Below, in pieces: positions 10,701-19,269 of a DNA stretch of 64,000 nucleotides. This DNA comes from CAWEFA01 sp963851385 (GTDB taxonomy: Bacteria; Bacteroidota; Bacteroidia; Bacteroidales; DTGW01), in NCBI GenBank assembly GCA_963851385.1, contig CAWKPE010000015.1, positions 62,001 to 126,000 of the forward strand. The letters run 5' to 3'. Below the pieces are notes generated by a model. It saw nothing but the letters and a program-made list of their open reading frames with translations. It did no database searches and was not told the origin of the DNA. How positions within the stretch are numbered: the stretch's first letter is position 1; every line of letters starts with the position of its first letter. The translations under genes and the position numbers were made by a program.

Positions 10701-13700
10701 TTGAGTGTAATAAAGATATGTTGGATCCCATCCCAGGGTAGTAGTATTTACCCTGCCATCGGGCAAAGTAGTAGATGAAATGTAATTTCCGCTAGAGGCA
10801 GTGTAATTGTAATTAGTTACCAGTCCGTTAATATCGGTTTCAGTAAGTTTAGTTCCGTCACCTGCACGATAAGTGGCATAAGATGTATAATTTAAAGCAT
10901 CAGTACTGCTGGTAACAAACCTTCCATGAGTATCAAAAGTGCAACTTGTTGTTCGGGTTCCGTCACTGGCAATATATGATGTATTGGTAACATTCCCATA
11001 GTTATCGAAAGTATTGTATTTTGTGTTTACCCCAGCATTGGTAATAGAATTGAGCCGCATCGGGTTATTGCTATCGTAACCATAGAGTGTAGTATACGAA
11101 TATGTATCACTACCTTTTGTGCGGTTTGTGACAACCTGGTTTAAAACACTTGTATTGCTTGTACCGCTAATATTATTTGTAACCGCGGTATAAGATGGTT
11201 TGGTTTCAATTGTCCAACCATCTGATGTAGCTTGAGTTTCATCAGTAACCCTGCCCATTGAGGCATCGAACGAAACAATGGTGTTGGTGGTAGTATACCC
11301 CTTTATTACATCAGAAACAACTGATTTTTGGACATAGGGATAAAATAATTTTGAAGCCACATTATCGCCTTTTGTATCTAAAGTATTGGTTGTAGTAGAC
11401 GTGGAATTATTATTTATAGAAGTTGACTGGCTGCTTAACCAGGTATAATATACAATAGAATTGCCCGGGATGGTAAACGAATAATTGTTTGTTTTAGATG
11501 TACCAGTTTTTGAATCGGAGGAAGTGACCTTTGAGAATCCAAGAAAACCTTTACCCTGGGCATGGAAATAACCATTAGTAAAGTTATAGTTAATATCCGA
11601 TAGTACAGTGCTTGTGTTTAAATCGGTTTTTGTAAGTTCTGTAGCAAGGATCATAGGCCTGGTTATGGGTACCTGTGGGTAATTGCGCACTCCTGATGTG
11701 TTGGTGAATGTGGGCGAAAAGGTAAATGCCGAATTAATATTGTTGCCATCGGTAATAGAACTTAAATATAAATTGGTATTGAGATTATTGTTGAAACTTA
11801 TTACCTGATAATTTTCATGAACTGGAGTGCCAGGTGTAACAGTATATGACCAATTGCACTCATCACTCAAATAAGGACTTCCTGCATTATTAGTAGTAAA
11901 TGGATTATCATCATCTCCATAAATAATCTCCTTTTGACCATCGCCATTCAGGTCGACAGCATACAAACTTATTTTGTTAATATCGGTAATGGTTTTTACA
12001 GTTGAGACATCTGTAGACCCTATGGCAGTGTACGAATTTAGCCCATTTGAAATAAAGACATTTATATTTCCATTCAAAGTATAAATAATGTCAGCCTTAC
12101 CATCGTTGTTGATATCATCTATAAATACTGTAGACGGAGGATAATAAATTGATACTGATGGAGATTCATTGTCATTTATAAGATAAGATACCCCGTCAAT
12201 TTCATTACAATGTGTTTTATAATACATTACTGAGTTGTAATTATTTAGGCCTTCTAGAATTTTGTCATTTACGTTAAAATCTTCATAAGAAACAATTTTG
12301 GACATATCAAAGGTTCCAGTTTGAGCTGGTTCATAATTACTTAAATTTAAGCCCGAAGGTAAAGAAACATTTGTAAACCCTGTACCCGTGCCATACGAAA
12401 TATTCCAGGCATTATTGGCATAGGCTAGATAATCGGTAACTCCATCGCCGTTAAAATCACCTAAAAAGAGATCTCCAGGTATTGCAAAAGTCGTACTGGT
12501 GCCATCACCATAAACATTTTTGAAAGTTGAGCCATTGTATTTCCAAATGGAACCAAAACCAGCTCTGGTAAGAGCCAAAAATTCAGGTTGGCCACTACCG
12601 TCAAAGTTCATTATCATCGTCTGGGCAATGTTATTGATTGAAATTGAATTATCTGTATTAACTACAGGATATGTTGTTGTGCTATTTATATTTAATACCC
12701 ATCCATAGAACGAGCCGTTTTTTACAATTACAACATCAGTTGTTCCATCGCCATCAAAATCAGATAACAAATATTGGTAAACATCGTTTGTGGTTTGTTC
12801 TGCCGATTGAAATACATTAGTGCCTATACATGCATTAAAACTGCTATTATTAAAACTGTAAGCCGTAAGGTAATCATAGTGGTAATAATTATACGTGGTT
12901 GCATCACCAGGGTTATAAGCATATGGATTATTTAAATACATGTTATCGTCAGTATAATGCACCACAATTTCAGCATTACCGTCATTATTCCAATCAGCAA
13001 TATATATATCTGAAATTGTATATACATCCTTTGAAAGTACCACGCTGTTTGGGTCAGATGGGTCATAGTAAGTTGTCGCATCCTGTGGAACAGGTACATT
13101 ATAAGTTGTTGTATTGTACCCTCCACCTTTAATTCCTATTTTTACAGTTATGGTATTACTTCTATCCCATTGGGCTACGTCAGTTATTCCGTCTCCGTTA
13201 AAGTCGCCAAAATACAACTGGTACTTATTAAGAGAACCTAAAGTTGCACCGGCATCGGTAACCTTAGCTGAATAATCTGGAGTAGTGGCCTTCCAGTTAA
13301 TAATAGTAGGATTATAAGCAACGCCATCAGCAGTGAGCGAAATTTGGTTCAGCTTGCTGTATAACCCATCATAAAAATATTTAAACTCATAATCTTTTGA
13401 AATCAAGTTTTCGGCAAATATTTTAATTGAGGATAGTAATAAAGTATGGTTTGCTGAATTACCCGCTACATAAGAAATATTAATATCTGATCTTGAATCA
13501 TAATAAAACAGTACCTTATTATATGGTGCAATTGAACCATTTCCAGTATAATCAATTTCATCAATCCGGTATTCACCGGTTGTATTATCGCCAGCATAAT
13601 AGTACTGGATATAATTCCCGTTCTGGTCGGTTATTCTGCTAAGAGCATAGCTCATGGTTATTGAACTGCCAATAAGATAAAATTTCGAATTATCTTTGTA

Positions 13701-14426
13701 ACTGGCACTATTTCCATATTCTATAACCATCCCATCTTTAGTTGTCAATTTAAAACAATCGTTTGTTGAATTATATTGTATTACAGAAAAAGGGTTGTTT
13801 TCAGGAGAATAATTGCCATTGTTGGGGATTAACCTTTGCCCATCCAATGAAAAAACATTGCTTGAACTTAATGTGACCGGTGATGTCGTGCCATTGTAAT
13901 AAGGATTTTTATTAACCCGTGTAATGGATGACAATCCGGATAAATGCCAGCCAAAGCCTAAAATATCATTTCCGCTTTGGCTGTTATAGACGATACTAAG
14001 TTTGGGCTGCATGCCATGTGAACCTGGTGAAATAGCAATTGGAAAATTACCGGTAGCTGCACCGCTTGGACTAATATCAATTGTTCCGCCTATTGAACCC
14101 GGAATATAGTTTGATTTATCTAATGCTCTTGTTGTACCATCAATTATTTGAGACCCTGTTAAGTAGTTTACAAGCTGCGAAACTAATAAATTTTCAGTTT
14201 TTGCATCGAAAGTTTCTCCCGAAACCCCTTTAATATCAGCGCCAGGTTTAAAATCAACTTCGTCACGTGCAGTTACAGTTTGGTTTGCTGAAGCCAAATT
14301 GGAATTTAAATATGTTGAACAATTATTGTCAATGGTTATAACATCCTGGTTAAAATTGCAGCTTTGGGGAAATAATTCTTGAACTGAAAACAAGGATAAT
14401 ACTAATAGAATGAAATATTTTTTCAT
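7785..14426 (-). CDS. Giant SpvB/RHS-repeat surface protein with unique C-terminal tip
   Basis: A 2213-residue secreted protein. A signal peptide (MKKYFILLVLSLFSVQELFP, then QS) and a short spacer precede an SpvB-like domain ('SGNDILGFGWHLSGLSSI', near residue 150). Next come FG-GAP/VCBS-type repeats carrying 'DFNGDGITD', 'DFDGDGTTD', 'DINNDGKAD' and 'DLNGDGQKE', probably Ca-binding. A long run of YD/RHS repeats follows ('FQYDVAGRLVSKTG'), then the RHS core ('RFLSPDNVIQNP', 'YSYCMNNPLKYTDPTGSYY') at about residue 1910. The last 302 residues are not RHS. They have an Asn/Asp/Tyr-rich low-complexity stretch, a beta-rich segment and a hydrophobic end. This is the layout of an RHS cage with a cargo tip, as in Tc/SpvB and polymorphic toxins. 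The tip's activity is not recognisable. Confidence 0.88.
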   Translation of the reverse strand: MKKYFILLVLSLFSVQELFPQSCNFNQDVITIDNNCSTYLNSNLASANQTVTARDEVDFKPGADIKGVSGETFDAKTENLLVSQLVNYLTGSQIIDGTTRALDKSNYIPGSIGGTIDISPSGAATGNFPIAISPGSHGMQPKLSIVYNSQSGNDILGFGWHLSGLSSITRVNKNPYYNGTTSPVTLSSSNVFSLDGQRLIPNNGNYSPENNPFSVIQYNSTNDCFKLTTKDGMVIEYGNSASYKDNSKFYLIGSSITMSYALSRITDQNGNYIQYYYAGDNTTGEYRIDEIDYTGNGSIAPYNKVLFYYDSRSDINISYVAGNSANHTLLLSSIKIFAENLISKDYEFKYFYDGLYSKLNQISLTADGVAYNPTIINWKATTPDYSAKVTDAGATLGSLNKYQLYFGDFNGDGITDVAQWDRSNTITVKIGIKGGGYNTTTYNVPVPQDATTYYDPSDPNSVVLSKDVYTISDIYIADWNNDGNAEIVVHYTDDNMYLNNPYAYNPGDATTYNYYHYDYLTAYSFNNSSFNACIGTNVFQSAEQTTNDVYQYLLSDFDGDGTTDVVIVKNGSFYGWVLNINSTTTYPVVNTDNSISINNIAQTMIMNFDGSGQPEFLALTRAGFGSIWKYNGSTFKNVYGDGTSTTFAIPGDLFLGDFNGDGVTDYLAYANNAWNISYGTGTGFTNVSLPSGLNLSNYEPAQTGTFDMSKIVSYEDFNVNDKILEGLNNYNSVMYYKTHCNEIDGVSYLINDNESPSVSIYYPPSTVFIDDINNDGKADIIYTLNGNINVFISNGLNSYTAIGSTDVSTVKTITDINKISLYAVDLNGDGQKEIIYGDDDNPFTTNNAGSPYLSDECNWSYTVTPGTPVHENYQVISFNNNLNTNLYLSSITDGNNINSAFTFSPTFTNTSGVRNYPQVPITRPMILATELTKTDLNTSTVLSDINYNFTNGYFHAQGKGFLGFSKVTSSDSKTGTSKTNNYSFTIPGNSIVYYTWLSSQSTSINNNSTSTTTNTLDTKGDNVASKLFYPYVQKSVVSDVIKGYTTTNTIVSFDASMGRVTDETQATSDGWTIETKPSYTAVTNNISGTSNTSVLNQVVTNRTKGSDTYSYTTLYGYDSNNPMRLNSITNAGVNTKYNTFDNYGNVTNTSYIASDGTRTTSCTFDTHGRFVTSSTDALNYTSYATYRAGDGTKLTETDINGLVTNYNYTASSGNYISSTTLPDGRVNTTTLGWDPTYLYYTQSQIVGGKTIKDYFDAAGHKGQEDVTGYNGKILTTKYIYTNSGWLKYVQLPGYTANVQYSYNDPYMRVSEITGPNMDNVYSYSTGPYTISVTNKIVTPNITTSQSFDGLGNEIQAVDAAGKTITYNYSAKGKVQSVSAPGSNPSMTYDPVNLTQLSLTDPDAGTIFYTYNGFGQLVTQTDNANNKITFQYDVAGRLVSKTGPQINITYAYFTDAGKLGLLKSMTNNISSISETYNYDNYERLNSIITTDGTNSFSTSLTYNSSGNVASATFPTGLQLNYSYDNAGNLMEIDNAATKTFIWKGVSKSPVNKWTNFSLGNGLNTVWGYDANNMINSIQTGTGTNATSIQNLGFTFNNLGDLTNRKDNLYGLSEDFGYTDGMDRLNSAQVSINGTKGTLFAFNYKDNGNIDNTTLLGTYSYGLSQPHAVSGIGTVSSPAPSKSIVTSTTFNAENKIAQITGTYTDGTSSISNVFTYGPSGNRYKVDFTQTGTSNYSKIYVGNSEFVLNSGSITDSRTFIYAPTGICAVYEKDASSNISMHYVHTDYLGSWLLYTDITGNVEKDANSNDYRYSYDAWGRPRDPKTWQLLPVSTSSALTSLNAMQPRFDRGYTGHEQMAGFGLINMNGRLYDPYLQRFLSPDNVIQNPEKSQNYNRYSYCMNNPLKYTDPTGSYYITDDDGNLIWVNDPVTDETPLDVNVNSVNDNYNWSDFDYNYNYNWSVWLNNDDLDNFVGNIIDDDIDNGSNINNENCYFVPNGNSSEVGWAFTIQCDKTTNPNITPLLDDMESIPTGLIPGTNDANQLAPIVSPTIDISHDNSGEQNNSGGEGGFGSISFEHQLYSYDLKDLTGGILTVEASTAYIVGGGNSKIKFNGAQPTWEGKLGNLTFSYSSDNTGVQVSYDHGNQTFSLGVSNKGLSYGQELTINHYSLSYAFTYKPNLEALVITGIVLYETIKWSVAILGAPETFGGSLGAAAALP
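8470..8640. repeat. AT-rich simple-sequence tract coding an Asn/Asp/Tyr-rich linker
   Basis: Short tandem TTATAA-type units (for example ttataattataattataat near 8563) encode an Asn-Tyr/Asp-Asn low-complexity linker just after the RHS core. It looks like a slippage-prone hinge between the conserved cage and the variable tip. Confidence 0.55.
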
Positions 14427-14557
14427 ACGTAGTTAATTTTAATTTTATTTGTTTCCGCACAGGCGGGAGAATACCCATATTATCTTCATTCATGTTCGGA
14501 TAAGCTAATCATGGGTGTTTTATATTCATAAATTTTAAACTCAAAAGTGTACCATAT

Positions 14558-15076
14558 TTATTCTTTGATTATTTTATATTCTTTTACCTGTCCATTTATG
14601 CTAACTTTCACCAGGTAGGTTCCATTCGCTTTTTGAGAAAGATCAACGACATTAGTGTTTGTTAGGTTTGCAGAACAGATGGTTTGCCGTCCCTGTATAT
14701 CCCATATTATAATGGAATTGCCTGACATAACTAATTGTTGATCGGTTGCACCAGTTATCTCAATTATAATTTTTCCATGGGTGGGATTAGGGTATATTAT
14801 TATTTCTAAACTACCCAATGACTCTTTTGTACCTGGCTGCCATCCTATCTGAGGCAAACCTGAAGTATCGGGTTTTACAATTTCATTTCCTGGAAATACC
14901 TGGTTAAGGCTTAACGAATCTGACATTTGGGTAGTTGTAAGGTAAACCACAGTTGCAAAAATCCTGTTTCCATTAAGATCATATGTATAATTTGCCTGAA
15001 AATCCTGTGATTTGGCTAACATGCTTGAGAGTAATATTCCAAAACATGTCAATAATATAAATTTAATTTTATTCAT
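14558..15076 (-). CDS. Small secreted protein with T9SS type A sorting domain
   Basis: A 172-residue protein with a signal peptide (MNKIKFILLTCFGILLSSML, then AKSQ). Its C-terminal half is a classic type A T9SS sorting domain: 'IIIYPNPTHGKIIIEI', 'IIWDIQGRQ', 'NGTYLVKV' and a terminal 'YKIIKE'. The short N-terminal part contains 'YTYDLNGNR', a YD-repeat-like motif found in RHS proteins, so it may be a small companion of the RHS protein encoded next. The genes are co-oriented: 131 bp before the RHS gene and 31 bp after the fibre-like gene. It is predicted to cross the outer membrane through the T9SS and be anchored or released at the surface. Confidence 0.8.
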   Translation of the reverse strand: MNKIKFILLTCFGILLSSMLAKSQDFQANYTYDLNGNRIFATVVYLTTTQMSDSLSLNQVFPGNEIVKPDTSGLPQIGWQPGTKESLGSLEIIIYPNPTHGKIIIEITGATDQQLVMSGNSIIIWDIQGRQTICSANLTNTNVVDLSQKANGTYLVKVSINGQVKEYKIIKE

Positions 15077-15107
15077 TTTTTTTCAATTAGGGAATTAAAC
15101 AGGAATT

Positions 15108-16673
15108 TTATTTTTTTAAAGTTTTCATTTCGTTTTCAAGTTCTTCAACTTTTTTCTGCAAAGTATCATTTTTCTTATTTTGCTCTATTATATAAAGAGT
15201 AAGTTCTTCGACTTTTTGAAGAAGTGCATTTTGCATTTTCACCATGTTCCATCCGTTTTCTGCAAGTTCTTTTCCGGATGGGACATCAGGTAAATGTTTT
15301 TTCGTATTTACAAATTGTTCAACTTCATTTAAAGTTTTTAAATTATAGTTTTTACCAAAAACATAATCGGCAGGAATTGTTCCTGGATCAACTACTACTA
15401 CTTCACCTGCAATTATTTTCCCTTTTACAGTAAGGGGAGCTGTTGGATTGGAAGTACCTATTCCAACATAACCATTGGAACTTAATATGGTCATTTGAGT
15501 AATGGCATTTGTTTGCAAAACAAGATTGGCACCTGCATTAATAGTACCATTTGTAATAATTAAATTTGTTCCTGCTAAATTTCCAGTTGAATTAATACCA
15601 CTGCAATTAATACCTCCTGCATATAAAGTTTGATCAATATTTACGCCATTTGGATATAATTCCATTACGGGACTATTGAGGTTTATGGGATCAGTTGTCG
15701 AAGATGATGAGTAACCTGCATAGAAACTTAATTTACTAAATTTTGAATTGTCATATTGACTTACTATTAAAGCATGTGAATAATGAGGTGCCCCCATATA
15801 AGGTGAAAACGATTGCAACCTGATTGCTGATGTAGTAGTTGTATTTAAATTTACAAAATTATTTATGTGTAAATTATTTAAAGGAGTAATAGTTCCTATG
15901 CCGACATTCCCTGTTGTTGTAAGGCTTCCGACTGAAATCGTACCGTTTGTTGTAATACCTCCCATTGCATTTAAAGGTTGATCAATATCTACTCCGGTTG
16001 AATATAATTCCATTACAGGATTACTCAGGTTAATAGGATCAGTTGATGATGATGATGATTGATTGGAATAAAAACTTAATTTACTGATTCCTCTTGTATT
16101 TTCGAATTGACTTACTATTAAAGCATGATTATAATGACTTGTCATATAATTTGAAAACGATTGCAATCTTAAAGCAGATGTAGTAACTGTATTTGCATCT
16201 ATATATTTATTTATGTTTAAATCATTTAAAGGAGTAGTAGTTCCTATGCCAACTTTCCCAGTTGTTGTAAGGCTACTGGTTAACAATGCACCAGTCGTTG
16301 TAAAGCTACCGGCAGAAATTGTGCCGCTTGTTGTAATATTTCCAGTCCCATTAATTGTTAAAGGTATAGTGCCAGAAGCTGTTCCAATTTTAATTAAACC
16401 ACTTGGAACCAAAAAGAATATTTGACCTGCAGTGTTTAATGTTATGTTACCGCCTGTTCCATAACCTCCACCGGAATAAATATCTAAATTACCTCCAATG
16501 CCACCAGTATTGACTCCTCCTATATTGATGTAGGACGGATTTGCATTACTACCTGTACCTCCGGTTATCCTATAATCTTTAGTTCCAGAAACAGGATTTT
16601 GCACCGTTTGTGAATTTATGCTATTTAACTTTATTATACACATAACAATTGATAAACAAATAGTTTTTTTCAT
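15108..16673 (-). CDS. Fibre-like secreted repeat protein with C-terminal coiled coil
   Basis: A 521-residue secreted protein with a signal peptide (MKKTICLSIVMCIIKLNSIN, then SQ). It is rich in Gly, Ser and Thr, with fibre-like 'VGIGT.TPLN.L.I' repeats and two tandem copies of a roughly 110-residue unit. The C-terminus carries the common Bacteroidota ending 'YNLKTLNEVEQFV', 'HLPDVPSGKELAENG', then a Leu/Glu/Lys coiled coil ('LLQKVEELTLYIIEQNKK'). This resembles trimeric tail-fibre proteins of Bacteroidota, but it lacks the S74 autoprotease signature present in the 22.5-kb protein. It is the first gene of the fibre/T9SS/RHS/membrane-protein operon. Confidence 0.75.
   Translation of the reverse strand: MKKTICLSIVMCIIKLNSINSQTVQNPVSGTKDYRITGGTGSNANPSYINIGGVNTGGIGGNLDIYSGGGYGTGGNITLNTAGQIFFLVPSGLIKIGTASGTIPLTINGTGNITTSGTISAGSFTTTGALLTSSLTTTGKVGIGTTTPLNDLNINKYIDANTVTTSALRLQSFSNYMTSHYNHALIVSQFENTRGISKLSFYSNQSSSSSTDPINLSNPVMELYSTGVDIDQPLNAMGGITTNGTISVGSLTTTGNVGIGTITPLNNLHINNFVNLNTTTTSAIRLQSFSPYMGAPHYSHALIVSQYDNSKFSKLSFYAGYSSSSTTDPINLNSPVMELYPNGVNIDQTLYAGGINCSGINSTGNLAGTNLIITNGTINAGANLVLQTNAITQMTILSSNGYVGIGTSNPTAPLTVKGKIIAGEVVVVDPGTIPADYVFGKNYNLKTLNEVEQFVNTKKHLPDVPSGKELAENGWNMVKMQNALLQKVEELTLYIIEQNKKNDTLQKKVEELENEMKTLKK
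15615..16260. repeat. Internal tandem duplication in the fibre-like gene
   Basis: Two units, about 15960-16260 and 15615-15910, encode parallel segments ('SALRLQSFSNYM', 'HALIVSQFEN', 'STDPINLSNPVMELYSTGVD' against 'SAIRLQSFSPYM', 'HALIVSQYDN', 'TTDPINLNSPVMELYPNGVN'). The match is still obvious in DNA but has diverged, with small indels. Confidence 0.8.
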
Positions 16674-16861
16674 AATGTTTAAGGTTTATTTAGTTTAAAA
16701 TCATTTTTATAATTTTCAATTTTATATTCTTCTATATATAAGATTCAATTTTTTCAAGATGTTCCCAAAATATTTTTACTTTTTTTTTAAAATATTTTAA
16801 AAAGCCAGTATTAAAGTACTATAGAGAGTTTATAAATAATGATAATAATAAATAAATATAT

Positions 16862-17611
16862 GGCATTGTTAATAAAGTATAGCTAAATCATTATTCCATT
16901 TAAACATCAACAATTTTATTGAATAAATCAACATATGTTTTGCTTTTGTATAGCATTTTGTTTTTCTTCTTAATCTGGCCAAAAAATGTCTAAAAAGACT
17001 ATTATAGCCTTCTACTGTATATGTTTCTGCCTTTGTCTGAACTAATTGTTCTTCCGGAACAAATTCATTATAAGCTTTCCAATAGTCAGCACAAACTATC
17101 CCTTTGGAAAATTCTTCAATTTTTTCCCAGAGCCTTTTTCCAGTTTCGGTTCCTCTTGTGCCAATTTCACAATTGACGAACCTATGCCCATTTCTATCAA
17201 CAGCAATCCATATCCAGCAGTAGTTTTTTTTGAACCAATATATGTATGCATCTCATCCAATTCTATTACATCAATATCTCCAGGATTTCTAAATTCATCC
17301 AACTTTTCTCCAAAGGACTTTATCCAATTAAAAACAGCAACATGGCTCACATTTAAGTATCTTCCTATTGATCTAAAACCTAAGCCTTCTAAATATAAAA
17401 CTAAGGCATTTCTTTTAAGGTCATTCGGCTTTCCTAATTGCCCTACAGTAAATCGATGCTTGCAATCTTTACACAGAAACCTTTGTTTTGATTTAACTAT
17501 ACCATCTTTACGAAAATTCTTGCTTTTACATTTTGGGCAGCTATCTATAATCATTTTATATAGTTTTATAACTGCACAAATATAATAAAACTATACTAAA
17601 TTAACAAAGCC
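16862..17611 (-). mobile_element. IS1-family insertion sequence, copy A
   Basis: A 750-bp element. Its ends read GGCATTGTTAATAAAGTATAG on the left and, as the reverse complement of the right end, GGCTTTGTTAATTTAGTATAG, giving inverted repeats with three mismatches. An 8-bp target duplication AAATATAT flanks it (16854-16861 and 17612-17619). A copy with the same length and the same encoded protein lies at 50118-50867. Confidence 0.88.
16869..17554 (-). CDS. IS1-family transposase expressed by -1 frameshifting (InsAB'-type)
   Basis: The first frame begins MIIDSCPKCKSKNFRKDG with an InsA-type zinc finger (CPKC, then CKDC), a helix-turn-helix ('SIGRYLNVSHVAVFNWIKSF') and the first catalytic Asp in 'IELDEMHTYIGSKK'. 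It would stop at 17096. At a run of eight A just after 'IGS' (about 17223-17230) the -1 frame continues 'NYCWIWIAVDRNGHRFVNCE', then 'CADYWKAYNEF' and 'YNSLFRHFLARLRRKTKCY', ending at 16869. Together they give the complete IS1 InsAB' architecture, DDE residues included. Both copies in the window have exactly this arrangement, so I read it as programmed frameshifting, as in IS1 itself, not as mutation. Confidence 0.85.
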
Positions 17612-17637
17612 AAATATATAAGGAATGCAATTAATTA

Positions 17638-19117
17638 GTCGAATATCAAAAGGCGGATATTACATCAACAATCTGTTGAGAATCAACGAATAAAGTTGAT
17701 AACTTATTAATTTTCACTAAGGTTAGTTTGCAGGTTTTAACAAACTTTGCCAAAAAGCTTGCAGACTATGTTACCAAGAAAAAAGACAAATCTCAATTAA
17801 GCTTTTATCGCACATTTGAGGAGCAGTTAAACCATAGCCATCCACTGTATATCCTGGCAAATACAATAGACTGGCAAATGTTTGAAGATGCATTTAAGAA
17901 GCATTATAGCGCGAATATGGGCGCTCCTGCAAAACCTATCCGCTTAATGGTGTCCTTGTTAATTTTAAAACAGTTACGAAACTTAAGTGATGAAAGTATA
18001 GTTGAGCAATGGTCAGAGAATAGCTACTATCAATATTTTAGCGGTGAAGAATGTTTTTGTAGCACAGCGCCATGTGTTCCGACAGAGTTAATTGAATTTA
18101 GAAAGCGAATTGGCGAAGAAGGAGTAGAATTGATTTTAAAAGAGAGCATCCGTATCAACGGGAAGGATGGCAAGGGAAAAACATTAAGTGGAGATAGTAC
18201 TGTTCAAGAGAAAAATATTACCTATCCTACAGATGACAAGCTATACAAAAAGATAATCCATAAGTGCCAGACTATAGCTGAAAAGGAAGACATTGAACTA
18301 CGACAAAGCTATAAACGGACAGTAAAGAAATTAAGCATTATTCAACGGTTAAAACGCAGAAAAGGAGGAGAAGCAAAAGCCCGCAAAGCCAGTAAGAAGA
18401 TAAAGACAATAGCAGGGAGGTTAGTCAGGGAAATAGGGCGAAAACTAGCACCATCAGATTTACAAAAATGGGGAACAGAGCTATCACTTTATAAACAAGT
18501 ATTGTGCAAAAGAAAAGTGATAGCGATAAAATCTACAGTTTACATGAACCACAGGTTAAATGTTTTAGTAAAGGTAAAGAACATAAAAAGTATGAATTTG
18601 GCAGCAAGGTATCCATCCTGGTTACACAAAAAACAGGAGTTATTGTCGGGGCGTTAAATTTTAACGAAAACCTGCATGACTCAAAAACATTAGATGCAGC
18701 ATTAGATCAACATCAACGGTTGACAGGCATTGAAGCAGAGCATGTATATGTTGACAGGGGCTATCCGGGGCCAAAACAAATACGTAACACACAAATACAT
18801 TTACCTAAACCGGACAAGATGATTACCCGGTCAAGAAGGGCAAAGCACAAACGCAGGGCAGCCATTGAACCTGTAATAGGACATCTTAAACATGACTATC
18901 GAATGGTCAGAAACTTCTTAAAAGGAAGCTATGGAGATGCAATAAATGTAATGTTAGCGGCTTCTGCAATGAACTTCAAACGAATGATGAACCTGTGGAA
19001 AGCGGGTAAAAATATTTTGGCTCAATTTTTAAATGAATTATTAAAGCATTTTTTTATTGTTTGCAGCTGACGGCAATATCAATTGCAAAATCTAAAATAT
19101 ACTTTTTGAGGTTCGAC
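17638..19117 (+). mobile_element. IS5-family insertion sequence
   Basis: A roughly 1.48-kb element with ends GTCGAATATCAAAAGG and, as reverse complement, GTCGAACCTCAAAAAG. The flanks share TAATTA(G) (17632-17637 and 19118-19123). Because TAATTA is palindromic, the exact end and the target-duplication length are ambiguous. It lies 18 bp beyond the IS1 target duplication. Confidence 0.75.
17728..19070 (+). pseudogene. IS5-family transposase, interrupted by a frameshift
   Basis: The N-terminal part (from 17728) reads 'FYRTFEEQLNHSHPLYILAN', 'SLLILKQLRNLSDESIVEQW' and the first catalytic Asp in 'LSGDSTVQEKNI'. The frame is lost near 18505-18525, within AAAAGAAAAG. The C-terminal part continues in another frame as 'SDSDKIYSLHEPQVKCFSKG', second Asp 'VYVDRGYPGPK' and Glu 'RRAAIEPVIGHLKHDYRMVR'. 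Joined, they give a full-length DDE transposase of about 447 residues. IS5 elements usually encode it in one frame, so this copy is probably inactive. Slippage at the A-rich site is an alternative that one copy cannot settle. Confidence 0.75.
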
Positions 19118-19269
19118 TAATTAGAATAATCAAATTGCATTTACAAAAATTTAAAATAGAATTGAATTATCCAAATTATTTTTAAGAAATTTTAACAATT
19201 GTTGACATTTGTTAAAAATCACCTTTGAAGAAAAGCTGGAGATTATTAAATCCAAATTTAATGAATTAT

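Noticed and set aside
12520..13132. Short frames on both strands inside the RHS gene
   Set aside because: They are shadows of the continuous 2213-codon frame with its FG-GAP and RHS motifs.
17046..17585. 179-codon plus-strand frame across IS1 (repeated at 50302-50841)
   Set aside because: It is antisense to the transposase. It recurs only because the IS is duplicated, and its sequence has no protein-like features.
17728..19070. Programmed frameshifting in the IS5 transposase
   Set aside because: Only one copy is present and IS5-type transposases are normally a single frame, so mutation is the simpler reading. I keep it only as an alternative.
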